21,993 nucleotides of DNA from Bacteroidota bacterium (GCA_024280135.1 JAJRQS010000027.1:1-21993); one strand, 5' to 3'; shown: positions 6,901 to 13,739, counted from the stretch's first letter. The notes: generated by a model not told the origin, from the letters alone. Numbers and translations: made by a program.

Positions 6901-9212
6901 ACAAATTTCACTTTATACGAACCAGGAGCTACATTAGTGAAAGAGTATTCACCGTTCGCACCAGAAGTTGTTTGACCTTTCCAGTTACCTGTACAATCTG
7001 TCAACATAATGAAAACTCCAGAAATACCAGGTTCACCAGCATCTTGAATTCCGTTTCCATTTGTATCACTCCATACAAAGTTACCTACGGTACCCGGTGT
7101 GGTTCCACCACCACCACAGTTTGGAGACTGATCAACCGTTACTGTGATACAATTACTTTCGCCAGTCCATTCTGTACATCCAACACGACGTGCACATCTA
7201 CGGTAAGTAGTTGTTTCCGTTAATACACCAGGGCTATATGAAGTCCCCGTTGCACCCGCAATTGCATAAGTAGCAGCATTATTAGGACAAGTAGTACCTG
7301 CTTTAGCCATCCATAAGTATTCAATACCTCCAGAACCTCCAGTAGGTAATCCTGCATTGGTAATCATAGCAGCAGATTCTCCAGCACAAATAGTTTGCAC
7401 ACCCGCAATAGCTCCACCATCAGTGAAGTTATCACATCCGCCTCCGCCACCACCTTGTGGTACAAATCCAGCATCGATATCTGTTCTAGCTTGACCAGAA
7501 GCCAAATCAAAACATTCTGTAAATCCAGTCCAGCCTTGTAGTAAATCACTATCATTGGCATCATTAGAACCCGCATTCGTTGGAGCTACTGTATAATCAG
7601 CAGGTGCAACAAATTTCACTTTATAAGAACCAGGAGCTACATTAGTGAAAGAGTATTCACCATTAGTCCCAGTAGTTGTTTGACCTTTCCAGTTTCCAGC
7701 ACAATCAGTCAACATCACAAATACACCAGGGATACCAGGTTCACCAGCATCTTGGATACCATTACCATTTGTATCACTCCATACGAAATTACCTACAGAA
7801 GCAGGAGTCGTAGGGACACCAGGCGTAACTGTTACCGTAAAGGAACAAGTTTCGTAGTTTCCACAATTGTCAGACGCACCATAAGAGACAGTCTGAGTTC
7901 CGATAGCCATTGGCGCATTATTCGCAGGGCCATTCGTTTGAGTCAAAGTAGCACCACCTGAACAAGTAGAAGAAGCCGTTGGAAGCGTCCAGCTTACCAT
8001 TGCAGTAGATTGTCCTGCAACTGCAGTAACACTGATATTATTTGAACAAGTTAAAGACAAGTCACCACCAGGAGCAGCACCAATGAAACCAGCATCAATA
8101 TCCGTTCTATTCTGACCAGAAGCCAAATCAAAACATTCTGTAAAACCAGTCCAACCTTGTAACAAATCGCTATCTGTAGCATCGTTAGAACCCGCGTTAG
8201 TAGGAGCAACATTGTATCCTTCAGGAGCAACGAACTTAACTTTATAAGAACCAGGAGCTACGTTAGTGAAAGAATATTCACCGTTGGTACCAGTAGTTGT
8301 TTGACCTTTCCAGTTTCCTGCACAATCTGTCAACATGACAAATACCCCAGGAATACCCGGTTCACCAGCATCTTGAATACCGTTTCCGTTTGTATCATTC
8401 CAAACAAAATTACCAATAGAACCAGGAGTCGCAGGTTGACCAGGACTTACTGTAACGGTAAAGCTACAAGTCTCTGTGTTTCCACAATCGTCAGTCGCTT
8501 GGTAAGTAATTGTATGTGTACCAACTGTGAAAGAACTACCACTAGGTAATCCATTAGTTCTTGTAACAGTTACATTTCCAGGATTAGAAGAACCAGGACA
8601 AGGAACCTCCATCACAAATTCTGCGCGGTACCATGCGTCTCTGTCTGTCCATTTACCGTCAGATTTTAACATTCTAGTGAAGTTTTCATCTCCACCAGAA
8701 GGCTCACAGTTATCCCAACTCCAACATTTCCAGTTTTCGTAACCTGGATTTTCTCCATTTGCCCATGTGAAGTTACCTTCAGATTGATAATCAGAATAAC
8801 CAATCCATGCATCATCTGCACCAATAAGATTTCTTACGAATTCATTTTCACCTGCATCATTAATAGTCACTAAGTGCCCACCTGCAGCTGCTGAAAGATT
8901 CTTTGCTGTATTCCAAGAGAAATCATTTCCATTAGAACAAAAATACTTACTTCCGTTGTATTCACCCATATAGATGAAACCACTTTTGCTGTTTCCTACT
9001 TGAGAACAATCAGGAGAACCACCTACAGTACAAGTTGTAGTTGCATTAGGTGTACTCCAAGAAGCAACAGCGGAATTTTGTCCTGTAGCAGCTGTTAGGT
9101 TAATGTTGCTAGGGCAAGAAATAGAAACATCACTTGCTTGCTCATAACCAAAACAAACGCTTGCAGGATAAACTGAATTTGCGCTACTGTTGTCATTTCT
9201 CCATACTGTGAA
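3957..9212 (-). CDS. Giant T9SS-exported surface protein, main part (lectin, HYR, SdrD-B repeats), downstream of a frame break
   Basis: The frame is open from 9212 to the stop at 3957; its first Met is at 8969, inside a domain, so the true start is the separate upstream frame at 9745. Numbered from that Met: C-type lectin domain 1-126 (WIGYSDYQSEGNFTWANGE, EPSGGDEN, GKWTDRD), sitting inside a HYR domain whose halves are upstream of residue 1 (VSISCPSNINL) and at 127-180; SdrD-B-like repeats at about 184-297, 391-506, 627-742, 755-870, 882-995 and 1090-1202; HYR domains at about 300-388, 998-1088 and 1205-1290; a PKD/Ig-like module 507-625; an unknown beta-rich domain about 1294-1481; a fibronectin-like segment about 1490-1580; a T9SS type A sorting domain 1588-1670 (ITLFPNPAAE to KKLVVSRNY). 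Each SdrD-B unit carries a DTNGNGIQDAGE-like EF-hand-type loop. Adhesion or glycan binding is inferred. Confidence 0.9.
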   Translation of the reverse strand, partial: FTVWRNDNSSANSVYPASVCFGYEQASDVSISCPSNINLTAATGQNSAVASWSTPNATTTCTVGGSPDCSQVGNSKSGFIYMGEYNGSKYFCSNGNDFSWNTAKNLSAAAGGHLVTINDAGENEFVRNLIGADDAWIGYSDYQSEGNFTWANGENPGYENWKCWSWDNCEPSGGDENFTRMLKSDGKWTDRDAWYRAEFVMEVPCPGSSNPGNVTVTRTNGLPSGSSFTVGTHTITYQATDDCGNTETCSFTVTVSPGQPATPGSIGNFVWNDTNGNGIQDAGEPGIPGVFVMLTDCAGNWKGQTTTGTNGEYSFTNVAPGSYKVKFVAPEGYNVAPTNAGSNDATDSDLLQGWTGFTECFDLASGQNRTDIDAGFIGAAPGGDLSLTCSNNISVTAVAGQSTAMVSWTLPTASSTCSGGATLTQTNGPANNAPMAIGTQTVSYGASDNCGNYETCSFTVTVTPGVPTTPASVGNFVWSDTNGNGIQDAGEPGIPGVFVMLTDCAGNWKGQTTTGTNGEYSFTNVAPGSYKVKFVAPADYTVAPTNAGSNDANDSDLLQGWTGFTECFDLASGQARTDIDAGFVPQGGGGGGCDNFTDGGAIAGVQTICAGESAAMITNAGLPTGGSGGIEYLWMAKAGTTCPNNAATYAIAGATGTSYSPGVLTETTTYRRCARRVGCTEWTGESNCITVTVDQSPNCGGGGTTPGTVGNFVWSDTNGNGIQDAGEPGISGVFIMLTDCTGNWKGQTTSGANGEYSFTNVAPGSYKVKFVAPADYTVAPTNAGSNDANDSDLLQGWTGFTECFDLASGQSRTDIDAGFVPQGGGGGGGGGTTPGTVGNFVWSDTNGNGIQDAGEPGIPGVFIMLTDCTGNWKGQTTSGANGEYSFTNVTPGSYKVKFITPADYTVAPTNAGSNDANDSDLLQGWTGFTECFDLASGESRTDIDAGFVPQGGGGGGGGTTPGTVGNFVWNDLNGNGIQDAGEPGVADVFIMLTDCAGNWKGQTTSGANGEYSFTNVAPGSYKVKFVTPAGYTVAPTNAGSNDDNDSDLLQGWTGFTECFDLASGQSRTDIDAGFVGSTPPGGDLNLTCTSNVVVMAASGQNMAMVSWTAPTATSTCAGGATLNQTSGPTNGSMMAVGTQTVTYTATDACGNTETCSFTVTVNPGQPATPGSVGNFVWSDTNGNGIQDAGEPGIQGVFVMLTDCAGNWKGQTTTDANGAYSFNNVMPGSYKVKFIAPADHTVSPTSVGTNGAVDSDVNQGWTGFTDCFDVTSGQNITDIDAGFVPQLPAGSLTFNCNNNMSVDATDATGTTVTWSAPSASSTCTGGGVSVNQTSGPTSGSFLATGTHTVTYTATDGCGNTETCSFTITVSYSGPTTCATREVWSAYQCNEDLAYGFYARNLIDQFQPLPECEHYQEIQYSEFVEYTDGTAHLTMMVRNYEDTNIRFQVELDFSGRTFTTPSDAHDVSSNCYTADDSDWYYYTNVTGTITGKGAMNGAVLNVWNTMHPFQMGTGAALYGDWNDYGGTTWLGYNVVSQPYNNYSLSNGGSLDINIHMSGNSTACGGSSDAASSTIMELALTQNEYTADLTWQNNTSDVNEYFIVERSTDGVTYTAIAQVESVKSENRTVSSYNFTDAEPAKGENYYQIVAVTNNNNIISNKTMAVFGERADITLFPNPAAEFFMIDLLPYKGLEAVITISDQLGRTVKTIVLDEVSAAPEKVSLDAFNNGYYNVQIQAIDGRTATKKLVVSRNY
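5985..7090 (-). repeat. Three near-identical tandem SdrD-B units joined by poly-glycine linkers
   Basis: Three successive coding units start near 7090, 6706 and 6325, a period of about 381-384 bp, and read almost the same in DNA and protein. The linkers GFVPQ-(G)n-TTPG have n = 9 and 8. The preceding unit ends in a (G)6 run. Three further, more diverged copies lie at about 8080-8419, 7453-7798 and 5364-5702. The similarity suggests recent duplication and possible copy-number change by recombination. Confidence 0.88.
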
Positions 9213-9745
9213 TCATTCCAGTGAACTAAAACGATTTTATCCACACCATTAGGAAAATAATGACTACCCAAAGAGCCCGTTGTATAAGCATCCATGGTAC
9301 CCGTAGCTACATCCGCAGTATAGGCAGTTTGCCAAACAACTGAATTGTTCTTTAAGAACACGACCTTCCATGTTTCATGAGGTTGGCTTTCAGTATATTC
9401 TCTATTACAATAGCCATCCCAACTAACATACTCATTGATGTTAATTGTAACCGGACCGCTAAAAGCTGCCGGATAAGAACTTGTAGGAATCACAAACTGA
9501 TGGTCCCAATAGAAATATGCATCTGCATATACATCACATCCATCGTAAGAGATATCATTATCCCAAACAAAAGACCCATTATCACAAGATGGGTCTGGTG
9601 GAAGATTCCAAGCTAAAGCGTCTTGGCTAAAGCTAAATAAAAGAAAGATTCCTAGAAATAAAGCATTTGCTTTTTTCCAAGAGCTTCCTAGAGAAGAGTT
9701 CGAATTGTTTCGCCACTCCGCCCAAAAGGTAAGCGTTTTTTTCAT
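9095..9745 (-). CDS. N-terminal part of the giant surface protein (signal peptide and unknown domain), ends by frame break
   Basis: This 216-residue frame is the true start of the surface-protein gene. MKKTLTFWAEW is followed by an unusually long polar n-region and a hydrophobic core ALFLGIFLLFSFS ending in ALA-W, so signal cleavage is likely after about residue 45. An aromatic, beta-rich domain of unknown family follows (SYDGCDVYADAYFYWDHQF, INEYVSWDGYC, DKIVLVHWNDSQYGE). After E183 the reading becomes an unrelated hydrophobic tail, while the next frame gives NDNSSANSVYPASVCFGYE and runs into the HYR domain. Restoring one A in the A3 run at 9196-9198 (T on plus) joins both parts into about 1,929 residues. 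Neither part is self-sufficient: this one lacks the sorting domain and the other lacks a signal peptide. It may be a sequencing indel or a real mutation. Confidence 0.85.
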   Translation of the reverse strand: MKKTLTFWAEWRNNSNSSLGSSWKKANALFLGIFLLFSFSQDALAWNLPPDPSCDNGSFVWDNDISYDGCDVYADAYFYWDHQFVIPTSSYPAAFSGPVTININEYVSWDGYCNREYTESQPHETWKVVFLKNNSVVWQTAYTADVATGTMDAYTTGSLGSHYFPNGVDKIVLVHWNDSQYGEMTTVAQIQFILQAFVLVMSKQVMFLFLALATLT

Positions 9746-9803
9746 TGTGTCTGTTTTAGATTAAAAAATAAATAGTTAGATTACCTAACTCTTATAAAAA
9801 GGT

Positions 9804-9811
9804 GGGGGGGG
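9804..9811 (-). repeat. (C)8 homopolymer tract in the surface-protein leader
   Basis: Eight consecutive C on the minus strand (G on plus) lie about 10 nt after the -7 element, close to the expected transcript start and about 60 nt before the ATG. It is the only such G/C run in this AT-rich intergenic region. Tracts of this kind are prone to slippage. Confidence 0.85.
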
Positions 9812-9820
9812 AACCGACAA

Positions 9821-9851
9821 CAAAGATAAAGATTTCAGTAGTAAAAACAAA
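9821..9851 (-). promoter_or_regulatory. Bacteroidota-type promoter of the surface-protein gene
   Basis: On the minus strand TTTG (9851-9848), a 19-nt spacer and TATCTTTG (9828-9821) match both promoter elements. The predicted start is near 9815, giving a leader of about 70 nt that includes the (C)8 tract. Confidence 0.72.
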
Positions 9852-10053
9852 ACAATCCTATTTATTTTCACATCAAAGTAAATACTTATGAGACTAATTA
9901 TAAGTAGAAAAAAGAACATAAACCGTTGAATAACAATTATTTAAATATTGCATTATCTAAATATTAAAAATTAGACTAGACATATAAATACCATAAATTA
10001 CGTAGAAAAAAACATTCGAATAAAAAGGTATCTTCTAATATAGGTATATATAA
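9852..10053. other. AT-rich intergenic spacer between rplQ terminator and surface-protein promoter
   Basis: This stretch, part of the roughly 360-nt gap between the two genes, is very AT-rich. I see no coding frame, RNA gene or clear repeat in it. The functional parts of the gap are the promoter and leader on one side and the rplQ terminator on the other. Confidence 0.6.
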
Positions 10054-10085
10054 AAAGCCTCATACCCAAAAGGGTATGAGGCTTT
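10054..10085 (-). terminator. Terminator at the end of the ribosomal superoperon
   Basis: A 14-bp perfect stem (AAAGCCTCATACCC with its complement) and an AAAA loop, with U-rich sequence following on the minus strand. It lies about 20 nt after the rplQ stop codon. The flanking A/T pairs make it potentially bidirectional, but no plus-strand gene precedes it. Confidence 0.9.
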
Positions 10086-10105
10086 AAATATTACTTTAAG
10101 AAGGA

Positions 10106-10840
10106 CTATTTTCCTCCGTCTAATTCATCTTGCCAAGTTTTCAGCTCGTCCCATTGCCCGTTAGCAGCCATTTCCGATTGCTTAGGCCATGTACCAGGGT
10201 CGTGTGAAGCAAAATTACTTCCAGCTGCTTCTAACCAAGATTTTATAGTTTCAGAAGGCGTTTCAGCTAATTGCTTGAAAGTAAGAACACCTGCCTTGTT
10301 GATTATTTCTTCAATCTTTGGTCCAATACCTTCAATTTTCTTTAAATCATCAGCTACTGTTGCTTCAACAACTTCCTCTGCTACAGCTGTTGCCGCCACT
10401 GCTTCTACCACATCAGCTTTCTTTTTTCCACGACGTGTACGCTTACGTTTTGGCTTAGCTTCTTTAGCGGCAAGCATTACTTCATTGAAGTCAACAAATT
10501 CAATCATTGCCATTTCTGCAGCATCACCTAATCTAAATCCCATACGGATGATTCTTAAGTATCCACCTGGTCTGTCAGCAATTTTGGCAGCGATAGGACC
10601 AAAAAGTTCCTTCATCGCTTCATTGTCTTGCATATATGAGAACACAACTCTGCGAGAGTGAGTGGTATTCGTCTTAGCCTTTGTTAAGATAGGCTCTAAA
10701 TGTCTTCTTAATGCTTTCGCTTTAGGAAGCGTTGTCTTAATACGCTTGTGTGTAATCAGGGCGATAGACAAATTGCGTAATAACGCTTTTCTGTGTCCTT
10801 TTTTTCTACCTAATTTGTTAAACTTGTGACCGTGTCTCAT
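10106..10840 (-). CDS. rplQ: 50S ribosomal protein L17 with a C-terminal helix-hairpin-helix extension
   Basis: The L17 core covers residues 1 to about 120 (MRHGHKFNKLGRKKGHRKAL, RRVVFSYMQDNEAMKELF, RPGGYLRIIRMGFRLGDAAE). A basic stretch (PKRKRTRRGKKK, about 130-141) and an acidic Ala/Val/Glu linker (142-163) follow. Then comes a helix-hairpin-helix segment (about 164-208, DDLKKIEGIGPKIEEIINKA) and a conserved-looking tail with HDPGTWPKQSEMAANGQWDE and WQDELDGG. Total length is 244, against about 120-130 for E. coli L17. L17 sits near the peptide exit tunnel. I recall similar tails on L17/L21 of related Bacteroidota; the function is unknown. It is the last gene of the superoperon, after rpoA as usual. 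Confidence 0.95.
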   Translation of the reverse strand: MRHGHKFNKLGRKKGHRKALLRNLSIALITHKRIKTTLPKAKALRRHLEPILTKAKTNTTHSRRVVFSYMQDNEAMKELFGPIAAKIADRPGGYLRIIRMGFRLGDAAEMAMIEFVDFNEVMLAAKEAKPKRKRTRRGKKKADVVEAVAATAVAEEVVEATVADDLKKIEGIGPKIEEIINKAGVLTFKQLAETPSETIKSWLEAAGSNFASHDPGTWPKQSEMAANGQWDELKTWQDELDGGK

Positions 10841-10906
10841 TTATTCAAGATTATCTTCGTAACACTGGAGTAAATAAACACTCAACAGTAATTACTATTA
10901 AAAAAT

Positions 10907-11905
10907 TTAGCTTTCTTCTAGCTTATATTTTGAAAGATCCATACCAAAGGTCAATCCTTTTTCCGTAAGGAGCTCTTCAATCTCTACAAGAGATTTTTTA
11001 CCAAAGTTTCTGAACTTCAATAATTTATGTGTTTCATATTGAACCAAGTTTGCCAAAATATCAATCTTGGCTCCTTTTAAGCAATTGTATGCTCTAACAG
11101 ACAAATCTAAATCCTCCAAAGAGGTCTTTAATAACTTTCTCATGTGAAGAATATGCTCGTCAACGATATTTTCTTCTTTAGTCGAATCATCTTCAAAAGT
11201 CATGTGCTCATCCGTGATGAGCATCAAGTGCTGCACCATGATACGAGCTGCTTCTTTGATTGCTTTTTCAGGGTGAATAGTGCCATCTGTTTTGATTTCG
11301 ATAATTAATTTCTCAAAATCTGTTCTTTGTCCAACACGCGTACTTTCTACTCTATAAGCCACCTTCTTCACAGGTGTATAAGTTGCATCTACAGGAATCA
11401 ATCCAATAGCAGCATCTTTTGGTAAATTTTCGTCCGCAAGGACATAACCCCGTCCTTTAGTTACTGACAATTCGATTTCCAAACTTACAAAAGGTTCCAT
11501 TCTACAGATAACTAAATCCGGATTGGTCACTTCAAAAGCATTGGTAAAGGTAGCAATATCACCAGCGGTAAACACTTCTTTACCTGAGATGGTTAGATAT
11601 ACTTTTTCTTCAAATGAATCATCCTCAGGGTTCTGAGGTTTTAGGCGCACTTGCTTTAGATTCAAAATAATATCTACAACATCCTCTACCACACCTTTGA
11701 TTGTAGAAAATTCATGCTGCACACCACCAATTCTAACAGCGGAAATAGCAAATCCAGGTAGAGAGGATAATAAAATTCTTCTTAGAGAATTACCAATAGT
11801 CTGTCCGTAACCAGGTTCAAGTGGTTTGAATTCAAAAGACCCTTCAAAGTCATTAGCTTTTTGCAGAAGGATTTTTTCAGGCTTAGTAAAAGGTATAGTA
11901 GCCAT
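10907..11905 (-). CDS. rpoA: DNA-directed RNA polymerase subunit alpha
   Basis: The 332 residues match RpoA in length. The N-terminal dimerisation domain includes LEPGYGQTIGNSLRRILLSS and LPGFAISAVRIGGVQHEFST, with GVVEDVVDIILNLKQVRLK. The C-terminal domain, which binds promoter DNA and activators, has LEDLDLSVRAYNCLKGAKI and the helix-hairpin-helix LLKFRNFGKKSLVEIEELL. Alpha nucleates assembly of the core enzyme. The gene lies between rpsD and rplQ as in most bacteria. A 41-nt gap separates it from rpsD, with no promoter seen. Confidence 0.98.
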   Translation of the reverse strand: MATIPFTKPEKILLQKANDFEGSFEFKPLEPGYGQTIGNSLRRILLSSLPGFAISAVRIGGVQHEFSTIKGVVEDVVDIILNLKQVRLKPQNPEDDSFEEKVYLTISGKEVFTAGDIATFTNAFEVTNPDLVICRMEPFVSLEIELSVTKGRGYVLADENLPKDAAIGLIPVDATYTPVKKVAYRVESTRVGQRTDFEKLIIEIKTDGTIHPEKAIKEAARIMVQHLMLITDEHMTFEDDSTKEENIVDEHILHMRKLLKTSLEDLDLSVRAYNCLKGAKIDILANLVQYETHKLLKFRNFGKKSLVEIEELLTEKGLTFGMDLSKYKLEES

Positions 11906-11947
11906 ATTAGGGTGTTTTCTAGATGATGATAAAAAAGGAGAAAGGTA

Positions 11948-12556
11948 TTACTTGGAATACAATTCAACAATCAACTGCTCATTGATGTTTTCTGGAATTT
12001 CCGTTCTTTGTGGAAAAGCTAGAAAAACACCTTGATAAGCGTCTGGATTCCACTCTAACCAAGGGAATTTTTTTACGTCAGAGTTATTTTCAATAGAAGT
12101 ATAGATTACTTCATTTCCTCTAGACTTCGATCTTACCGCAATCACATCACCTGGACGTAAGGCATACGAAGGGATGTTGGTTAGAATACCGTTTACGGTA
12201 ATATGCTTGTGTGTCACAAGTTGTCTCGCAGCATTTCTAGTAGGAGCGATACCCAAACGGAAAACCGTATTGTCTAATCGTCCTTCCAAAAACTGTAGTA
12301 AAACTTCACCAGTAACTCCTTGTTTCCTAGAAGCCTTTTTGAAAAGGTTTCTAAATTGGCGTTCTAATAAGCCATAAGTAAACTTAGCTTTTTGTTTTTC
12401 AAGGAGCTGCAATCCGTAGTCCGACTTTTGTCGACGACGTGCTTGTCCATGCTGTCCTGGTGGATATTTTTTCTTATCAAAATTCTTGTCGTAGCCAAAA
12501 ATAGCTTCTCCCAAGGCTCTTGCTTTTTTTGTTGTAGGTCCTGTATATCTTGCCAT
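11948..12556 (-). CDS. rpsD: 30S ribosomal protein S4
   Basis: The 202 residues have the usual S4 length. The N-terminus [19 protein letters not shown] is followed by [20 protein letters not shown] and [20 protein letters not shown]. The S4 RNA-binding fold carries [20 protein letters not shown] and [20 protein letters not shown]4 is a primary 16S rRNA binder that starts 30S assembly. No zinc-binding cysteines are present near the N-terminus, so this is the cysteine-free form. The gene sits between rpsK and rpoA. In E. coli S4 is the repressor of the alpha operon; no such leader is visible here. Confidence 0.98.
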   Translation of the reverse strand: MARYTGPTTKKARALGEAIFGYDKNFDKKKYPPGQHGQARRRQKSDYGLQLLEKQKAKFTYGLLERQFRNLFKKASRKQGVTGEVLLQFLEGRLDNTVFRLGIAPTRNAARQLVTHKHITVNGILTNIPSYALRPGDVIAVRSKSRGNEVIYTSIENNSDVKKFPWLEWNPDAYQGVFLAFPQRTEIPENINEQLIVELYSK

Positions 12557-12583
12557 AGTAATTAAGGTCTTTCTTGTTTTAGA

Positions 12584-12970
12584 TTAAACACGTCTTCTTT
12601 TAGGAGGACGACATCCATTATGAGGCATGGGTGTTACATCGATGATTTTGGTAATTTTAATTCCTAAAGAATCAATAGCTCTAATAGCTGATTCTCGTCC
12701 AGACCCAGGTCCTTTTACATAGACCATTGCTGTTCTCATGCCTGCATCAAAAGCGACTTTACCACAATCACTAGCTGCCATTTGCGCGGCATAAGGTGTG
12801 TTCTTTTTAGAACCTCTAAACCCTCCTTTACCTGCAGATGACCAGCTAATCACTTTACCAGCTTTGTTGGTAATGGTCACGATGATATTGTTAAAACTAG
12901 CTTTGATATAAACCAAACCTTCTGGTTCGACTCTAAGCTTTTTCTTAGTTGACTTTTTTCCCTTTGCCAT
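12584..12970 (-). CDS. rpsK: 30S ribosomal protein S11
   Basis: The 128 residues have the typical S11 length. Signatures are [39 protein letters not shown] and [20 protein letters not shown]. The C-terminal tail [18 protein letters not shown] lies near the mRNA exit/platform region in known 30S structures. The N-terminus is a short lysine-rich extension. The gene follows rpsM with an 18-nt gap and precedes rpsD. Confidence 0.98.
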   Translation of the reverse strand: MAKGKKSTKKKLRVEPEGLVYIKASFNNIIVTITNKAGKVISWSSAGKGGFRGSKKNTPYAAQMAASDCGKVAFDAGMRTAMVYVKGPGSGRESAIRAIDSLGIKITKIIDVTPMPHNGCRPPKRRRV

Positions 12971-12988
12971 TTGATTTCCTGTTTAGGA

Positions 12989-13366
12989 TTACTTAGTTAC
13001 TTTCTTTTTGTTTGCTACTGTCTTCTTACGACCTTTTCTAGTTCTAGCATTGGTCTTTGTGCGTTGGCCTCTGACAGGCAACCCTTTCCTATGTCTCATC
13101 CCTCTGTATGAAACAATGTCCATCAAACGCTTTATGTTTGATTGTACTTCGGAGCGTAATTCTCCTTCCACGGTATGATCGTCAGAAATAATTTTGGAAA
13201 TAGCCAAAATATTTTCGTCTGTCCATTCTTGAACCTTCACATCGTGTGGGATATTCGCTTGATCTAGTATCGCTTTGGCGCCTGAGCGTCCAATGCCAAA
13301 TACATAGGTAAGCCCTATCGCTCCTATTTTATTTTTCGGTAAATCTACACCTGCAATTCTAGCCAT
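12989..13366 (-). CDS. rpsM: 30S ribosomal protein S13
   Basis: The 125 residues have the usual length. [19 protein letters not shown] opens the protein, with the helix-two-turn-helix [36 protein letters not shown] and [18 protein letters not shown] close it; the basic C-terminus reaches toward the P-site tRNA. S13 sits in the 30S head and forms bridges to the 50S. It lies directly downstream of rpmJ (5-nt gap). Confidence 0.98.
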   Translation of the reverse strand: MARIAGVDLPKNKIGAIGLTYVFGIGRSGAKAILDQANIPHDVKVQEWTDENILAISKIISDDHTVEGELRSEVQSNIKRLMDIVSYRGMRHRKGLPVRGQRTKTNARTRKGRKKTVANKKKVTK

Positions 13367-13371
13367 AATTC

Positions 13372-13488
13372 CTAACCTTGACGTTGTTTAAATCTTGGAT
13401 TCTTCTTGTCTATTACATAGATACGTCCTTTTCGACGTACTATCTTGCTCGTACTTGAGCGTTTTTTAACGGAAGCTCTCACTTTCAT
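13372..13488 (-). CDS. rpmJ: 50S ribosomal protein L36, zinc-ligand-free form
   Basis: A 38-codon frame from ATG (13488-13486) to TAG (13374-13372) reads [20 protein letters not shown], then [18 protein letters not shown], an unmistakable L36. The classical C-x2-C...C...H zinc site is gone: the positions read S, S, D and F. So this is the zinc-independent form, which keeps ribosome assembly independent of zinc supply. L36 binds domain II/V of 23S rRNA. It lies between infA (7-nt gap) and rpsM, the canonical place. No Shine-Dalgarno is visible. Whether a zinc-binding paralogue exists elsewhere in the genome cannot be seen. Confidence 0.96.
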   Translation of the reverse strand: MKVRASVKKRSSTSKIVRRKGRIYVIDKKNPRFKQRQG

Positions 13489-13495
13489 AATGCTG

Positions 13496-13714
13496 TTATT
13501 TGTAACGATAAGTAATGCGTCCCCTTGTCAAATCATAAGGAGACATTTCTACAGCTACTTTATCTCCTGGCAAAATACGAATGTAGTGCATTCTCATTTT
13601 TCCAGATATTGTAGCCACTATGAGATGGTCATTTTCAAGTCTTACACGGAACATTGCGTTTGACAAAGCCTCTTCAATAGTCCCATCCTGTTTTATTAAG
13701 TTCTTTTTAGCCAT
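13496..13714 (-). CDS. infA: Translation initiation factor IF-1
   Basis: The 72 residues match IF-1 exactly in length. The single OB (S1-like) fold shows [20 protein letters not shown], then [42 protein letters not shown]-1 binds the 30S A site during initiation and cooperates with IF-2 and IF-3. A candidate promoter -7 element (TATCTTTG, 13739-13732) stands just upstream in the gap after map, so infA may begin a separately transcribed block that runs to rplQ. Confidence 0.98.
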   Translation of the reverse strand: MAKKNLIKQDGTIEEALSNAMFRVRLENDHLIVATISGKMRMHYIRILPGDKVAVEMSPYDLTRGRITYRYK

Positions 13715-13731
13715 ATCTATATTTCGGAGTG

Positions 13732-13739
13732 CAAAGATA
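13732..13739 (-). promoter_or_regulatory. Candidate internal promoter in front of infA
   Basis: TATCTTTG on the minus strand is a perfect TAnnTTTG, followed by the common GCA, 18 nt before the infA ATG in the 36-nt gap after map. No clear TTG is found at -33, where an AT-rich tract stands instead. It could boost the infA-rplQ segment. Confidence 0.5.

Noticed and set aside
7364..7576. 70-residue minus-strand frame
   Set aside because: It lies wholly inside the surface-protein gene in another frame and has no recognisable features.
5364..8419. Periodic repeats considered as a CRISPR or satellite array
   Set aside because: The period is about 380 bp, inside an open reading frame, and the repeat is a protein domain; there are no short repeats with unique spacers.
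9190..9205. Programmed -1 ribosomal frameshift at the break
   Set aside because: GGAGAAATG lacks an X-XXY-YYZ slippery heptamer and I see no strong stem-loop right after it. A missing base is simpler, though not proven.
9095..9745. The 216-residue frame as an independent secreted protein
   Set aside because: The last 33 residues are an unrelated hydrophobic tail, it lacks a sorting domain and terminator, and the next frame continues the domain sequence directly.
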